A stretch of DNA of 64,000 nt from Cytospora piceicola (taxonomy: Eukaryota > Ascomycota > Sordariomycetes > Diaporthales > Cytosporaceae). The DNA lies in NCBI GenBank assembly GCA_023375675.1, contig JALQBC010000023.1:124001-188000 (forward strand), written 5' to 3'. The notes under the pieces are model-generated. The model saw only the letters and a program-made list of their open reading frames with translations, had not been told where the DNA came from and searched no databases. The translations under genes were made by a program, and so were the position numbers. Below are positions 11,071 to 21,414 of the stretch, one piece after another. Numbering within the stretch: position 1 is the first letter of the stretch; each line of letters begins with the position of its first letter.

Positions 11071-12003
11071 ATGGACTACCCCAAGCCGGTGATCGTAGAG
11101 CCCTTACGGCTTCCTCACAAGCATACATTCATCCTCCTCCATGGAAGGGGATCCAACGGGGAGAAATTCGGCCTCGCTCTCCTGGAAACACCAATAGCGT
11201 CTGATCCTCCTTCGTCACCATCATCTTCACCGCTTCCAACAGTCACACTCAGGGAAGCATTTCCACATGCACGATTCGTCTTCCCCACCGCCGCTTCGCG
11301 TCGCGCAACCATCTACAAACGGGCACTTACACACCAATGGTTCAACAACTGGAAGCTAGACCCGCCAGCGACAGACCGCGAGGACTTGCAGGCCCCTGGC
11401 CTCCGCGAGACGACGACATATCTGCACACCCTGCTCCACGAGGAAATCGGCCTTGTTCCTGGTGGGGCAAAGAACATAGTGTTTGGGGGGCTTAGCCAGG
11501 GGTGTGCGGCTAGTCTGACGGCGATGTTGTTATGGGAGGGCGAGAGGCTAGGTGCAGTGGTTGGTATGTGTGGATGGCTGCCGTTCGCAGAGAGATTGAT
11601 GGAACAGGTTAACGGAGCAGAAGGAGACGACATGCCGGAAGATGAGTCTGATCCCTTTGCCAGGGATGATGGAGGCGAAGAAGGGGAGACAGTATTGAGC
11701 CCAGCAGCTAGGGCTGTTGGCTGGCTTAGGGAAGAGTTGGGTGTTCTGTCCATCGCTTCGCCGTCTGCCACCTCGCCAGCCACCCCGTATATATTCCAAA
11801 AGATACCTTTTTTCTTGGGCCACGGAGTACAAGACGACCGGGTTAGTGTAGTTCTTGGACAAAGAGCCTCGGAATGTCTAAGTGGCGTGGAGGGTCAAGT
11901 CTGTTGGGAAGAGTATGACCCACTTGGACATTGGTACTCCGGGCAGATGTTGCGGGATATAGTTCGCTTTATACGCAAGGAGACTGGATGGAATGTGGTA
12001 TAG
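11071..12003 (+). CDS. Acyl-protein thioesterase/carboxylesterase-like alpha/beta hydrolase
   Basis: Single exon, 310 residues. HGRGSNG at 24-30 forms the oxyanion strand. GLSQG at 140-144 places the nucleophile at Ser142. HGVQDDRV at 251-258 carries the acid (Asp255 by alignment to the HGxxDxxV pattern), and GHW gives the base His287. This is the order of the phospholipase/carboxylesterase (Abhydrolase_2) family, which cleaves acyl thioesters or short esters and includes acyl-protein thioesterases. No signal peptide is visible, so it is probably cytosolic. An acidic loop around residues 182-208 is an insertion relative to the compact family core (about 230 residues). The substrate is unproven. 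Confidence 0.88.
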   Translation: MDYPKPVIVEPLRLPHKHTFILLHGRGSNGEKFGLALLETPIASDPPSSPSSSPLPTVTLREAFPHARFVFPTAASRRATIYKRALTHQWFNNWKLDPPATDREDLQAPGLRETTTYLHTLLHEEIGLVPGGAKNIVFGGLSQGCAASLTAMLLWEGERLGAVVGMCGWLPFAERLMEQVNGAEGDDMPEDESDPFARDDGGEEGETVLSPAARAVGWLREELGVLSIASPSATSPATPYIFQKIPFFLGHGVQDDRVSVVLGQRASECLSGVEGQVCWEEYDPLGHWYSGQMLRDIVRFIRKETGWNVV

Positions 12004-12161
12004 ACAAATTGATTTGTAAGCCTTCGAATTCGAGGAAATATAATGCTCTGGACGTGTATCATTATAAGAAGAGGACTCTATCCCAGCGAGGAACCGCCCA
12101 ATCCGGCATAATAGGATGGCCTTGTCCGTACAACCATTTCTACGTATGAGTCCTTACAGGA

Positions 12162-12190
12162 ACCTGAAGCCCCTTTGATCGCCACTATAA
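12162..12190 (+). repeat. Second decayed copy of the transposon end
   Basis: AAGCCCCTTTGATCGCCACT resembles the right TIR end (GAGCCC-TTGATCGCCGCT) with one gap and two or three mismatches. It has the same orientation as the copy at 10738. Confidence 0.4.
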
Positions 12191-12406
12191 ACAGGTCTAT
12201 GTTGCACATGAGTATCGTTAGATGCTTGCATCCACCAAGCCTTTTACCTAGGTATCTCCTTCCCGATAGCCTTGGCCGCCTGAAAGTCCGGGTGGCAGGC
12301 ATCATGAAATAGTATTCATTTCAGGTTTGAAGTGTGTAGGAATAGCTTCGCAAGCCATGGCCCCACGCCCATCTCCAACGGACTTCAACGGAGACCTATG
12401 TGATAT

Positions 12407-12600
12407 AAGTGAGTAGGTGATTAAGTAAGTAAGTACGTAGATAGGTAGGTAAAGAGATAAAGAAGTAACTAGTTGATTAACTTACTAATTAAGTAAGTAA
12501 ATAAGTAAGCAAGTATGTAAGCAAGTAAGTACTTGAAAATGTAAAGAAGTAACCAACTAATTAACTACTAATTAAGTAAGTAATTAAGTAAATAATCAAA
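12407..12600. repeat. Degenerate AAGT/GTAA tetranucleotide array
   Basis: About 190 bp of imperfect AAGT repeats with two partial near-copies of a longer unit (GTAAAGAAGTAACCAACTAA against GATAAAGAAGTAACTAGTTG), suggesting slippage plus a larger duplication. Confidence 0.8.
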
Positions 12601-12910
12601 AGTGATCGTGGCTTTCCGGCAGGCATTAAAAGGCCTTATCAATACCTAAATATCTAGTTCTCTTAGCCGTTTAACGGCTAGAAACACTGCTTTCAAGAGC
12701 TAATCAGATCCGCGAAACGGATGCTATAGCTAATCAGCGTTGATTGTAATTCAGAGCTAATCAGAATCAAATACAGGGGAAGCCTCCAGGTAGGAAAGTT
12801 TGTATGTGCTCGCCCACCTTGTAAAACAAACGACAACCTTCCTAACGGAAGGCACGTACACCTCAAGCATAAACGGCACGGATAGTTATCCTAGGGTATC
12901 GTAAGGCACC

Positions 12911-14121
12911 ATGAGTGCTGACGATTTCCGCGACAATGTCGAAAGTGGCGAGGTGCCAGTCGATAGCCACGATCGATTATTGCGAATAGGATTCATTTAC
13001 TTGGATGGAGTGTTGTGGGATGGCAGAGGCGTGTTCGATGTTATTGATCAACTCCATACACGCGGTTGGTCCTTTGGCCATGGAAACCTGAAATTCAACC
13101 GGTAAGGGTTTGGAGTTGGAGGAACTGTGCATGTGCGTTTGTAAAAAGGAACGAGCTGACCTTATGAAAAAGCACTCTGGATATATTTTATCTCGCCCAA
13201 CTAGCAGCCGCCATGTACCGCTCCTCCGACCAGACCGAGGGTGAATTTGCGTCAGCAGACGACTTTGACGAATTCTACAGCGTGCACCACGAGCTACTCA
13301 GCGAGGATGCGTGGCAAAAGTACTACTCCTCCTCTCTCCTCGCACAGCCAATCTCGGCTCGTTTCTACCGCCTCCCCGACTTGCAAGATCTCCCGGACGC
13401 AAGCGACCCGCTCGCACAGCCACTCCAGAGAGGAAAAGGTGGGCACCTGACCAAGCTCCCGCGCTGGGCACACAACGTCGTTCGCACCCGCCGACGACAG
13501 CCATTCCTCCCCGTGGAGACCCTCACCCAGATAGCCCTGGAGACCCTCCAGCAGACCATTGCACGGCTGCGGAATGACCACCCGGATGTACAGCCGTACT
13601 CGGAAACGCAAGCCTGCTTCTGGCTCAAGTACATGAAGATAGACACTCCTCCTGGCGAGGTGTCAAAGGAGGAGGCGTGGAACCCCAACGACTTCAGCAT
13701 CTCGGTCGCGCAGGGAGCCTTCGACATGTGGGCTTGGGAAGCGCACTACTCGCGGGAACGGTGGGAAATGGTTAGTAGCGATGCGCCGGCGCACCCTGGG
13801 CCGGATTTGGACGGGACGCGCCCGAGCGAGGTTAGCTGGTGTGGGTGGCCGGATGGCGGGGTGGGCGCGCAGGCGCGGAGCAGGGGGTGGGAGCCGGAAG
13901 TCGGGAGTGAGGAGGAGGTTGCGTTCTTGGCGGCTGTTGCGGTGACGGAGACGGAGGGCGTTGACGTGAGAGAATCGGACTACGAGAAACGGTCCCACGT
14001 TCTTTTGGGAGTGATGCGTGCGGCCTTTGAGGCCGGGAAGGGACAGCTGCAGGCGGAGGAGGAGGTCAAGCAGCGGATGGTTTCTGCGGGTAGGATTGAC
14101 GAGACCAAGGCCGAGAAGTAG
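12911..14121 (+). CDS. Conserved hypothetical protein, ended by an early in-frame stop
   Basis: Two exons, 12911..13101 and 13173..14121, predict 379 residues. The 71-nt intron (GTAAGG donor, AAAAAG acceptor) joins LKFNR to TLDIFYLAQLAAAMYRSSD with frame and sense preserved. The first 64 residues (VPVDSHDRLLRIGFIYLDG...WSFGHG) and the region to about residue 210 have the look of a conserved soluble domain. A Gly/Glu-rich variable part follows, then a helical, Lys/Glu-rich C-terminus. No family is recognised and there is no signal peptide. The TAG at 14119 interrupts a frame that remains coding-like for another 60 codons (separate entry). Single-stop pseudogenisation or a base error is therefore possible. 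Confidence 0.6.
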
Positions 14122-14304
14122 ATTCAAGAGGCGCTGGCGGTTACGAAAGCGTATGTGCGCAAGATGAATGTATGGCCTGCCTATGATGGCGGTCGGCCTG
14201 AAATGCTGCTGCAGATTCTGGCGGAGAATGGGCAGCTCTTTGCGAGATGGAAGCTCTCAGGCTCGTCCAAAGAGTTCAACTTCGAGCTGGGAACGAGTAA
14301 GTAG
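14122..14304 (+). other. In-frame coding-like extension after the TAG of the preceding gene
   Basis: Immediately after TAG, the same frame stays open for 60 codons to a second TAG at 14302. It reads IQEALAVTKAYVRKMNVWPA and later QILAENGQLFARWKLSG...FNFELG. This is protein-like, with amphipathic helices continuing from the preceding AEK, and unlike typical 3' UTR. The likely intact gene ended at 14304. Confidence 0.6.
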
Positions 14305-16661
14305 CCTGAGCCAGCCAGGTGCTCCTGTGGCAGCGACATGACGAGAACATTATGAATGATGCCAAATACATGTATGTATACATACTTAAGTATATATATA
14401 TGTCCACCTGGTACTTAGGTACCCTAGGGTATACACCCTATTACAGTAATTAGCAGGCAGAATGAACGTACTTTCGAAGTACACGCTGCGGCTGGAATTC
14501 GATAATCGTGGGTACCATATTGGCAGACCCAACAACGGACGCCGTGGCTGAGCATCAATTGGCATCCTTTGGATGTTTAAGCGCCTATGTATGTTTATGG
14601 CTCACAACGATCACTCGCGACCTGTGGAGTTTTCTGATTCAGCCTGGAATCAATCCCCCGTAAAGTCTCCGAGAAAGGCTAGTGATACATACAAATACGT
14701 TGGTCGGACTGTCAATTCGGAAGTAAAGATTTGTAAATCAAGATTCTGGAGGAGGCCTTCCTTCAAGCCTACACAATTTAGCCACTGGGAGTTGTGTGAC
14801 CAAATAGAACCGCAATTTTGTTAGCACAATTGGTTTGTGCTCAACAGGATTGTCAATACTAATTGTTGGTTGTCCGTGATATAGATACTGTATCTACCTT
14901 CAGCGCAGTGCCGTGAATATTCAGGTTGTGTCTTCCTCAATGAGAATTTCGCTTGCAACTCAGATTCTCGAGACTTCGTCGATCTATGAATCGACCAGCT
15001 TCTTATCTGTGGGCTATACTACTAAAAAACCACATGAGCACCATGCGGAATGGATTCTGTGTATCCAGCCGACGAAGCGATGCAATCATAGACAACCTAA
15101 TTCCAACAAGCCAGTCATGCCATTTCGTAGCACATCAGAGAGCTCAACTTCGCAGTCTATATTCTCCAGGTCCCGGTCCAAGGCTTCTTCTGGCTGTGAA
15201 GATTATAGCCTCGAGCTCTCTGGGCACAATAGTGGGATGAGTAGCACGACTCTAGTGCCTTGTCCAGGAGGTACGGAGACTACATGTAACATCTTCTCAA
15301 AGCGTCGAAGTGAGGCCTCGCAAGCTTCCAGAGTCCCACGTGGGGAGATTTGATGCAAAACCACGGTGGATAGGAGTATTGATATTGTTTGATACTTGAC
15401 AGGAGGCGCTCTGGCGGTCGGAAGGCGGATAACCGGATTTGTTTATTCGAAGAGTTACCCCCAACTGAATGTGATCAACATTGATATTGGCACGTGGGTG
15501 AGAAGATGTCCTAGCAACCTTATTAGTCTGATTTCCGTTTCATACGGGCCTACTTTGGCCAAAAAAGTCTTCTACGAGCATCAGGGCTTCCCTTTATCGC
15601 GTGTCGCTAACTTGTACAATCCTGTGGAGATGTCTTTGAATGTTTTATCACATTGAAGATTTGCAATCAATGCCAGCGCAGTCGAAAAGTGAAGTACCTG
15701 TAGTGCTTCCAGGTGGCTGCCAGTTGGTGTGCACGTTAGGTGGCCCTGCAGCATCGGCACACCGTGACAAGTGGTGCATATTTCAATCTGGTCTGGTAGT
15801 TCACGGTGGCGGTTGGTGCCGGATTACCTACACCCTCCATGATGGGCCGCACCACACCGAAGGGAGAGGGGACTCCCCGAGATATGAAGTGTCCTGTAGG
15901 ATCGACAAGACTGTTGGCATGAAATTGAGCTGCTTCAAACATTGAACGTCCATAGTTTTGCGCACTGCCCTGTCGGTCTCGACAGTCTCCCTGTAAGATG
16001 ACAGGGCTGTGATGGAGACATTAAAATGTACTTTTAAGATGCCTTTGCACTTTATCCCCAACTTACACACGTAATGCCAGTTTTGCCACCTCCGCATGGC
16101 GTAGTTTTTACAGACTGGCCAAACCAACGCCCGTTCTGTTCGCATTGAGGCGAAGCAACTGCAGCTGCATGCACTGCACAGCTACGTGTGAGCGCCCTGG
16201 AGGGTGTGCCGGGAGACCGAGTTCAGCCGTAACAGCGGCATGGGGCAGAGATATATACCCCCCACTGGTGTCCCTGTTCCAGTAATCAATACTTGCAGCT
16301 ACAGCTTTAACTTAGAAACTTGTCCTTCATGAACACGACCTGCTATACGAAGAAGCATCGACAAAATCCCGATAAAGATGTCAGCAAGCACACCAACGCA
16401 CTCGTCCCCGTTCAGGTTGGCTGGCGGGAGCTGTCGAATGAAATTGAGGAACACCGAAAACCCCGGGTGGAGGTACAATTACACAGGAAGACTCAATCCA
16501 TACGATCGATCCGAGGAATATGAAGAATACAAAAAGTACGAAGAATACCAAGAAACTAGATTATCCAAGTACCCGAAACGCAGCACACTGGAGAATGATT
16601 ATTCCTACAGAAAATACAAAGAATCTAAGGAACACGAAGAACGGTTCAAGTTGGAATGTAA
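14305..16661. other. Gene-poor spacer before the HET gene
   Basis: 2.4 kb without a gene I can support. Short frames (14573, 14913, 15396 and 15640 on +; 15828 on -) lack domain-like sequence. A frame at 16378..16665 encodes a Tyr/Glu/Lys-rich low-complexity segment. Splicing it to the HET frame at the nearby GTAAGT (16658) either needs a 29-nt intron or creates a stop, so I did not join it. CCTAGG/TACCT motifs occur at 14400-14430. Confidence 0.45.
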
Positions 16662-18212
16662 GTGACCTGGCCAAACAGTGATTCAGCCCAGTGCCATATT
16701 CAGATTATTTTAGAGTCAGAGCCTAACTGTCATTCGGAGTTTTCAGATTGGGGCCCCGGCGAGGCTCTGTGGGAACTCCAGCGCTGCATTGATAATCATA
16801 ATTGTAACGACACTCAAACCAAGGACCTGCCCACCCGTCTCTTAGACTTAGAGGGACCAGACCCTGATTACATCAAGCTCATTCCGACAGAGCAAATCTC
16901 ACAGTCGACGGGGCATCCGAAGCGCATACCTTACGCCGCTCTCACCTATTGCTGGGGGGATAATAACAACACCCTTCAAACGACACCATCGAAACTCCAA
17001 CAGCATCTAAGTGCTATTCAGATCGCGGATCTCCCACGTACACTAAGGGAGAACATCTGGGTAGTACGAGACCTCGGGCTTCGCTATCTCTGGATTGATG
17101 CGTTATGTATCGTTCAGCGAGAAGCTAATATTATCGATAACGAGGCTGTCGATAATGACAAGGCCAATTCCGAATGGCAGCACGAGTCAGCCCGTATGCA
17201 TCTTGTCTACGGGAATGCTTTCTTGACTATTGTCGCTGCTTCTGCTTCGAGTTCCGATGAGGGCTTATTTATGCATCGGGATCCGGTGCCCCGCTACAAG
17301 TTTTGGTGGAATGCATGTGGGCTCAATGCGAACACTCCGTTACACGAGGAGCCAATTTCGAAAAGAGCTTGGGTGCTCCAAGAATGGATACTCTCACCTA
17401 GGCTCATGGTTTTTTCCAGGTTTGGTATTCAGTTTTATTGCCGCAAATTTGTTGATCCGACGGGAGCCGCGACCAATTCTAGGTACTGGGGACGCTTTGA
17501 CGTATGGCACACTCTAGTATCCGATTACTGTTCGAGAGATGCAGCAGATTCTAGGGATAAGCTTCCGGCGTCCTCTGGCTTAGCCCAGATGTATGCAAAG
17601 AAGGAGAAACTATCGGGGAAGGACTACCTCGCCGGCCTATGGAGGAACACGCTACTAGGAGACCTACTTTGGTTCCATACGGGCAAGCCGTCCCGCCTTC
17701 CTACGCCTAAGAATAGGGGCCGAAAGACAGACAGGGCACCGACGTGGTCCTGGGCTTCGATAGATGGAAACGTCGAATTCAATTTTACCCGTCCTTGTCC
17801 TGACGTCACGATCAAGGACTGTCACGTTGAACTTACAGTTAGCAACGACTTCTTCGGTCAAGTTAAGTCAGGCGTTCTGCTGATTAACTGTCAGTATATG
17901 TCTGGTGTGACTTTCATAGCACATTCAGCTTCTCATCGTTTATTGGTCGAGCTTAGAGAAAGTGAAGACTCGTTCGGTATTATGCTAGATGATCCTGACG
18001 AGTATACGATGATTGAAGGAAGGGGCTTCCCAGAGCTGCAATTTTTGAAGATAGGACAGTATAATTGGCTGAGTGTACGTAGAGAGGATGAAACGTATGG
18101 AATTGTTGTCCGGTTCGATGATGAGAAACGGGCATTCGTTCGTGTTGCCCTCTTCAAATGTACAACGCGCGACTTTCATACATCTGGGAAAAAGGACTTT
18201 GAGATCGTCTAA
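16662..18212 (+). CDS. HET-domain (heterokaryon incompatibility) protein
   Basis: Single exon of 516 residues as drawn. The HET domain spans roughly residues 55-250. It contains YAALTYCWG at about residues 86-94, then LRYLWIDALCIVQ, GNAFLTIVAASASSSDEGLF and RAWVLQEWILSPRLMVFS, all hallmark blocks in the usual order. A WSWASIDG motif lies further on, also frequent in this family. HET proteins are fungal death-inducing modules that act in non-self recognition after hyphal fusion; the partner here cannot be told. The true start is uncertain: the first residues before SEFSDWGPGE may be intron or leader, because a possible acceptor (TTCAG) lies at 16703. There is no RIP-like damage and the frame is intact. 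Confidence 0.88.
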   Translation: MTWPNSDSAQCHIQIILESEPNCHSEFSDWGPGEALWELQRCIDNHNCNDTQTKDLPTRLLDLEGPDPDYIKLIPTEQISQSTGHPKRIPYAALTYCWGDNNNTLQTTPSKLQQHLSAIQIADLPRTLRENIWVVRDLGLRYLWIDALCIVQREANIIDNEAVDNDKANSEWQHESARMHLVYGNAFLTIVAASASSSDEGLFMHRDPVPRYKFWWNACGLNANTPLHEEPISKRAWVLQEWILSPRLMVFSRFGIQFYCRKFVDPTGAATNSRYWGRFDVWHTLVSDYCSRDAADSRDKLPASSGLAQMYAKKEKLSGKDYLAGLWRNTLLGDLLWFHTGKPSRLPTPKNRGRKTDRAPTWSWASIDGNVEFNFTRPCPDVTIKDCHVELTVSNDFFGQVKSGVLLINCQYMSGVTFIAHSASHRLLVELRESEDSFGIMLDDPDEYTMIEGRGFPELQFLKIGQYNWLSVRREDETYGIVVRFDDEKRAFVRVALFKCTTRDFHTSGKKDFEIV

Positions 18213-19841
18213 GACGAGGGGTGCATCTTCGTTTAGGGCATACCTAGGTAGCTACTGCAGGATGAAGAACAGGCTAGCGATATGGTAATTAGTTCAGAAC
18301 GGAGCATGTCTCGTGACCTGGGACGGTTGGGTTCGATAGGAGGGCGATACTCGATCATTTCTATCACCCATATGTAACATCTTCTTGCTTCCACACACCC
18401 CTCCTTCCGTACGCGCACCCAGTGGCCCAACCCAGTGCCTCGAATCCAGTCGCAAGGTACAACTGAAGTGAAGGATAATCGAATGCACCGGAAGTGTTCC
18501 TGGCCGTTTAAGCCTCCCGATATGTTGCTACATATCTCGAGGCTATTTGATGCATTTGCATATTCTGGGACTCGCTGTACTTCATCCACTGCAACGGCGG
18601 GCTTGCTCACTTAGAAACATTGCACCAGCTATACTAGACCACTTGATTCTGGCCTAACTAGGGGTAGTTAATTTCTAGTTAGCTGGTATAGTGGTTCCTG
18701 AAGCCTGTATAGCCCATAGGGGAACTTGGTCTGGGAGAAATCAATGTCTCGAACGGAGTCAAGACCAATATGGACAGCAACTCTGCGATCAGAATGGCTA
18801 AGAAACCAGAGTATCACGGACGAACAGGACAATTTGTATTTCGAAACCATTTCAAGGCAAAGAACAACAACAACAAGACAGGCAACATTGAAGGTTCGTC
18901 TCAGCTGGATCTCAACGAAGAATATGGGGCGGCTTGTTGATCTGACCAAGCCTTCAGCCAGGGATGCCTGCAGTCTTTGAGAGGTTCAGGGAGAACATGG
19001 AAATGTCGACTTTCGAAGAGCACATACCATGTTGGGTGTTATCGGATCTTCGGGAGAGTAGGATAGTTTAATGTTATTCATGTGTACTTCCAAGTATTAG
19101 GTGATAATGGAAAAGTACAAATAAAAAGGACAATGAACCTAGGAAACAGAGGTGAATCCCATGTGTATTACTGATAGGTCTGACCCTACTGGCAAGCACC
19201 TCGAAACTGGGCACAGATGAAATCTCATATCTGAATTCGACTTTAGGTATAGCTATATAAGTCAGTTAATAACTCAGGCTTGTTGTGAGTATTTGGTCAG
19301 GTAATCTGACCGTTTACCTACAGCCACAACCTCGTTGGGTGTGATAGTGGCGACCTTCTTTAACTCTGTGCGGCATCCCCAGCAAAGCGAACAAGGTATA
19401 TACTCAGGTACGTTGAAGGACTGACTTGGGATGCTGGTTGAGTGCCATGGCTGCCAGGCCTGCAGGTTGAGGTTGACCTGGTTGATCATCAGGGTTCATC
19501 GTCAGGGTTTCGGATCCACCAGCCAAACGTTGCGGCGCCTTCCGTGAATGCGGGGCCGGGTCCGCCGAGGCCTAGCCGAGACCTAAGCTCACTCACTCAC
19601 TCACTCACTCACTCACTCACTACGCCACCACGACATCCTTGGATTAGCTGAATAGTAGCTTAATCCCGTAATAACAACCGTGTTTCAACCTCGACCTCGA
19701 CTCTATCAAACAGATATACCTCTATAACCCCCATTCGGCCCAGCATCCCACATTGATTTAGTGTCTTGTTCTGTTTCTCAGCAATCCGCACACGATAGAA
19801 TCTCTTCTCGAAAGGCGTCGCAAGACCCCCCGTCGCAAAAA
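18213..19841. other. Spacer with ACTC array, no gene seen
   Basis: 1.6 kb between the HET gene and the SNARE gene. Short frames on both strands carry no recognisable domain. An (ACTC)n array lies at 19587-19621, and the last 100 bp are the leader of the SNARE gene. An in-frame upstream ATG at 19761 could extend the SNARE by 27 Ser/Gln-rich residues; I consider it leader. Confidence 0.45.
19587..19621. repeat. (ACTC)n microsatellite
   Basis: About eight perfect tandem copies of ACTC in the promoter region of the SNARE gene, some 220 bp before its start. Confidence 0.9.
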
Positions 19842-20424
19842 ATGACGAACCCCAACGCCCTTTTCCTCCTCGCCGACCACGTCAAACTGTCACTGCTAGA
19901 GCGCAAGAGGGCCCAGGCGTTAAACCTACAGAGCGACACGCAGGACGGCCACATATCGCGATCACTAGACCAGTTCCGCGATGGACTGGAGGCACTACAA
20001 AAGGAGCTGGAGCGCCTGGAGGATGCCGGCGACGAGACGTACGTGAACACACACCCCCTCCCCCTTCAGACCCCTCTACGTGGGGATATACAGATGATTA
20101 GGTACTAACAACGTGCCCTCACAAACAGGAAAGCCGCAATGATCACCGACTCCCTCCCCGGGCTACAGCAACAGTTCGACGACCTGACCTCCCAGTTCCA
20201 CGGCTTCTCCTCGCCCGCCACCGCGTCCACCCTCGCGCACCCCAACGACCCAGCCCTCGCCGCGGACTTCGCCCACGCCAGCAGCACCACCACCAGCGGC
20301 ACGCCGGCCCCGACCAGCCCGCCCCTCCCCTCCTCGGCGACCCTCCACCCCCCAGCCAAGAAGTCCCTCCGCGGCGCGGCCCCGGCGCGGACCAACAGCG
20401 CCAACAAGACGGTGCGCTTCCAGG

Positions 20425-20455
<31 letters not shown>

Positions 20456-20906
20456 AAACAACACCGCCGGCCCCCTCGGGGCAGGCGACGACGACATAGA
20501 AGCCCAGGCCGCCCTCTCGGCCTCCCTCTTCAACCAGCCCTACCGCGACGACCCGGACGGCGGGCCCGAGCAGGGCTACCGCGACGCGGCGGCGGCCATG
20601 CCCGACAACGCGCAGGTGCACGCGTACCACAGCCGGGTGCTGCGGGAGCAGGACGACCAGCTGGACCGGCTGGGCGAGAGCATCTCGCGGCAGCGCGAGC
20701 TGAGCATGCAGATCGGCGACGAGCTCGACGGCCACGTCGCCCTGCTCGAGGACCAGGAGGGCCTCGTCGACCGGCAGCGCTCGCGGCTGGACCGCGCCCG
20801 GCGCCAGGTCGGGCGCGTCGCGAGGACCGCCGGGGACAACAAGCAGATGATGGCCATCGTGCTGCTCATCGTCATCTTGATACTCCTGATTGCTGTGCTC
20901 AAGTGA
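19842..20906 (+). CDS. Syntaxin-8-like t-SNARE (Qc type), tail-anchored
   Basis: Two exons, 19842..20038 and 20129..20906, 324 residues. The 90-nt intron (GTACGT/AACAG) joins GDET to KAAMITD in frame. N-terminal helical region about 1-90; a Pro/Ser/Thr-rich linker with an Asn run encoded by an AAC array; a SNARE coiled coil about 237-300 (LGESISRQRELSMQIGDEL...); and a C-terminal membrane anchor of about 18 residues ending in a single Lys. Syntaxin-8-type Qc SNAREs drive fusion in the endosome-vacuole pathway. At the position where the family usually has the zero-layer Gln, this protein has His268 (DELDGHVALL). ATG 19842 is preferred over the in-frame 19761 ATG because it begins the usual conserved segment. 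Confidence 0.87.
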
Positions 20907-21414
20907 TCAGGCCTGGGTGTTTGCCTCTTCAATTTTGGTTCCTTTCTTTTTCTTTTTCTGGTTCTCAGAAGGGTGGGGTTGGTAGATGGGAGGGCATGAG
21001 GTGGATATGTTGATGTCTATATTGCCTGTGGACTTTTTTTATTCAAGCGTACATCTGCGCTATTCGCATTTGGTCTGGTGTTTAGGACGTACATCTTTAC
21101 CGGCGTTATCTGGGGAATCATACGGATGGGAGTGGAGGCAGAGCAGTTGGTTCCTTTTCAGTCCCCTGTGGAAGAAATCTGACTTCCCGAGACTCGCGAG
21201 TTGTTTTAAAAGGGATTTCATTACGTGCCCCCCGACACAAAAAACTATATCGGGTTTGCCAATTTACTGTTTAAGACAAATTCTTCATAAGTCAAGTTGC
21301 TGTCTCCCATAAACGGTTTTGATCGCCCAACAACGCCAGAGAACACCCGTCAGACATCCTTTGCAGCTACCACCAAACCTCCTCCCCCCCACCTTTTTTC
21401 TTTCATCTAAAAAT
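20907..21414. other. Convergent 3' region between SNARE and helicase genes
   Basis: Both flanking genes point into this 0.5-kb stretch, which holds T-rich and CT-rich tracts and presumably both polyadenylation regions. No gene seen. Confidence 0.5.

Larger units (their letters stand above)
12004..12910. other. Gene-free spacer with tetranucleotide array
   Basis: Contains a decayed transposon-end copy near 12162, a degenerate (AAGT)n array at 12407-12600, and three spaced repeats of AGCTAATCAG between 12698 and 12762. The final 150 bp are presumably the promoter of the gene at 12911. No open frame supports a gene. Confidence 0.5.

Noticed and set aside
12407..12600. Regularly spaced repeats that might suggest a CRISPR array
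   Set aside because: Units are 4 bp with no unique spacers; it is a degenerate microsatellite in a eukaryotic genome.
14091..14122. A tiny intron (GTAGGA...AGTAG) that would remove the in-frame stop at 14119
   Set aside because: It would be 32 nt, below the size of any other intron seen here, with a poor donor and no branch site.
20163..20735. 190-codon minus-strand Val/Gly-rich frame
   Set aside because: Antisense of the SNARE coding region. Its Val run is the reverse of the Asn-encoding AAC array.
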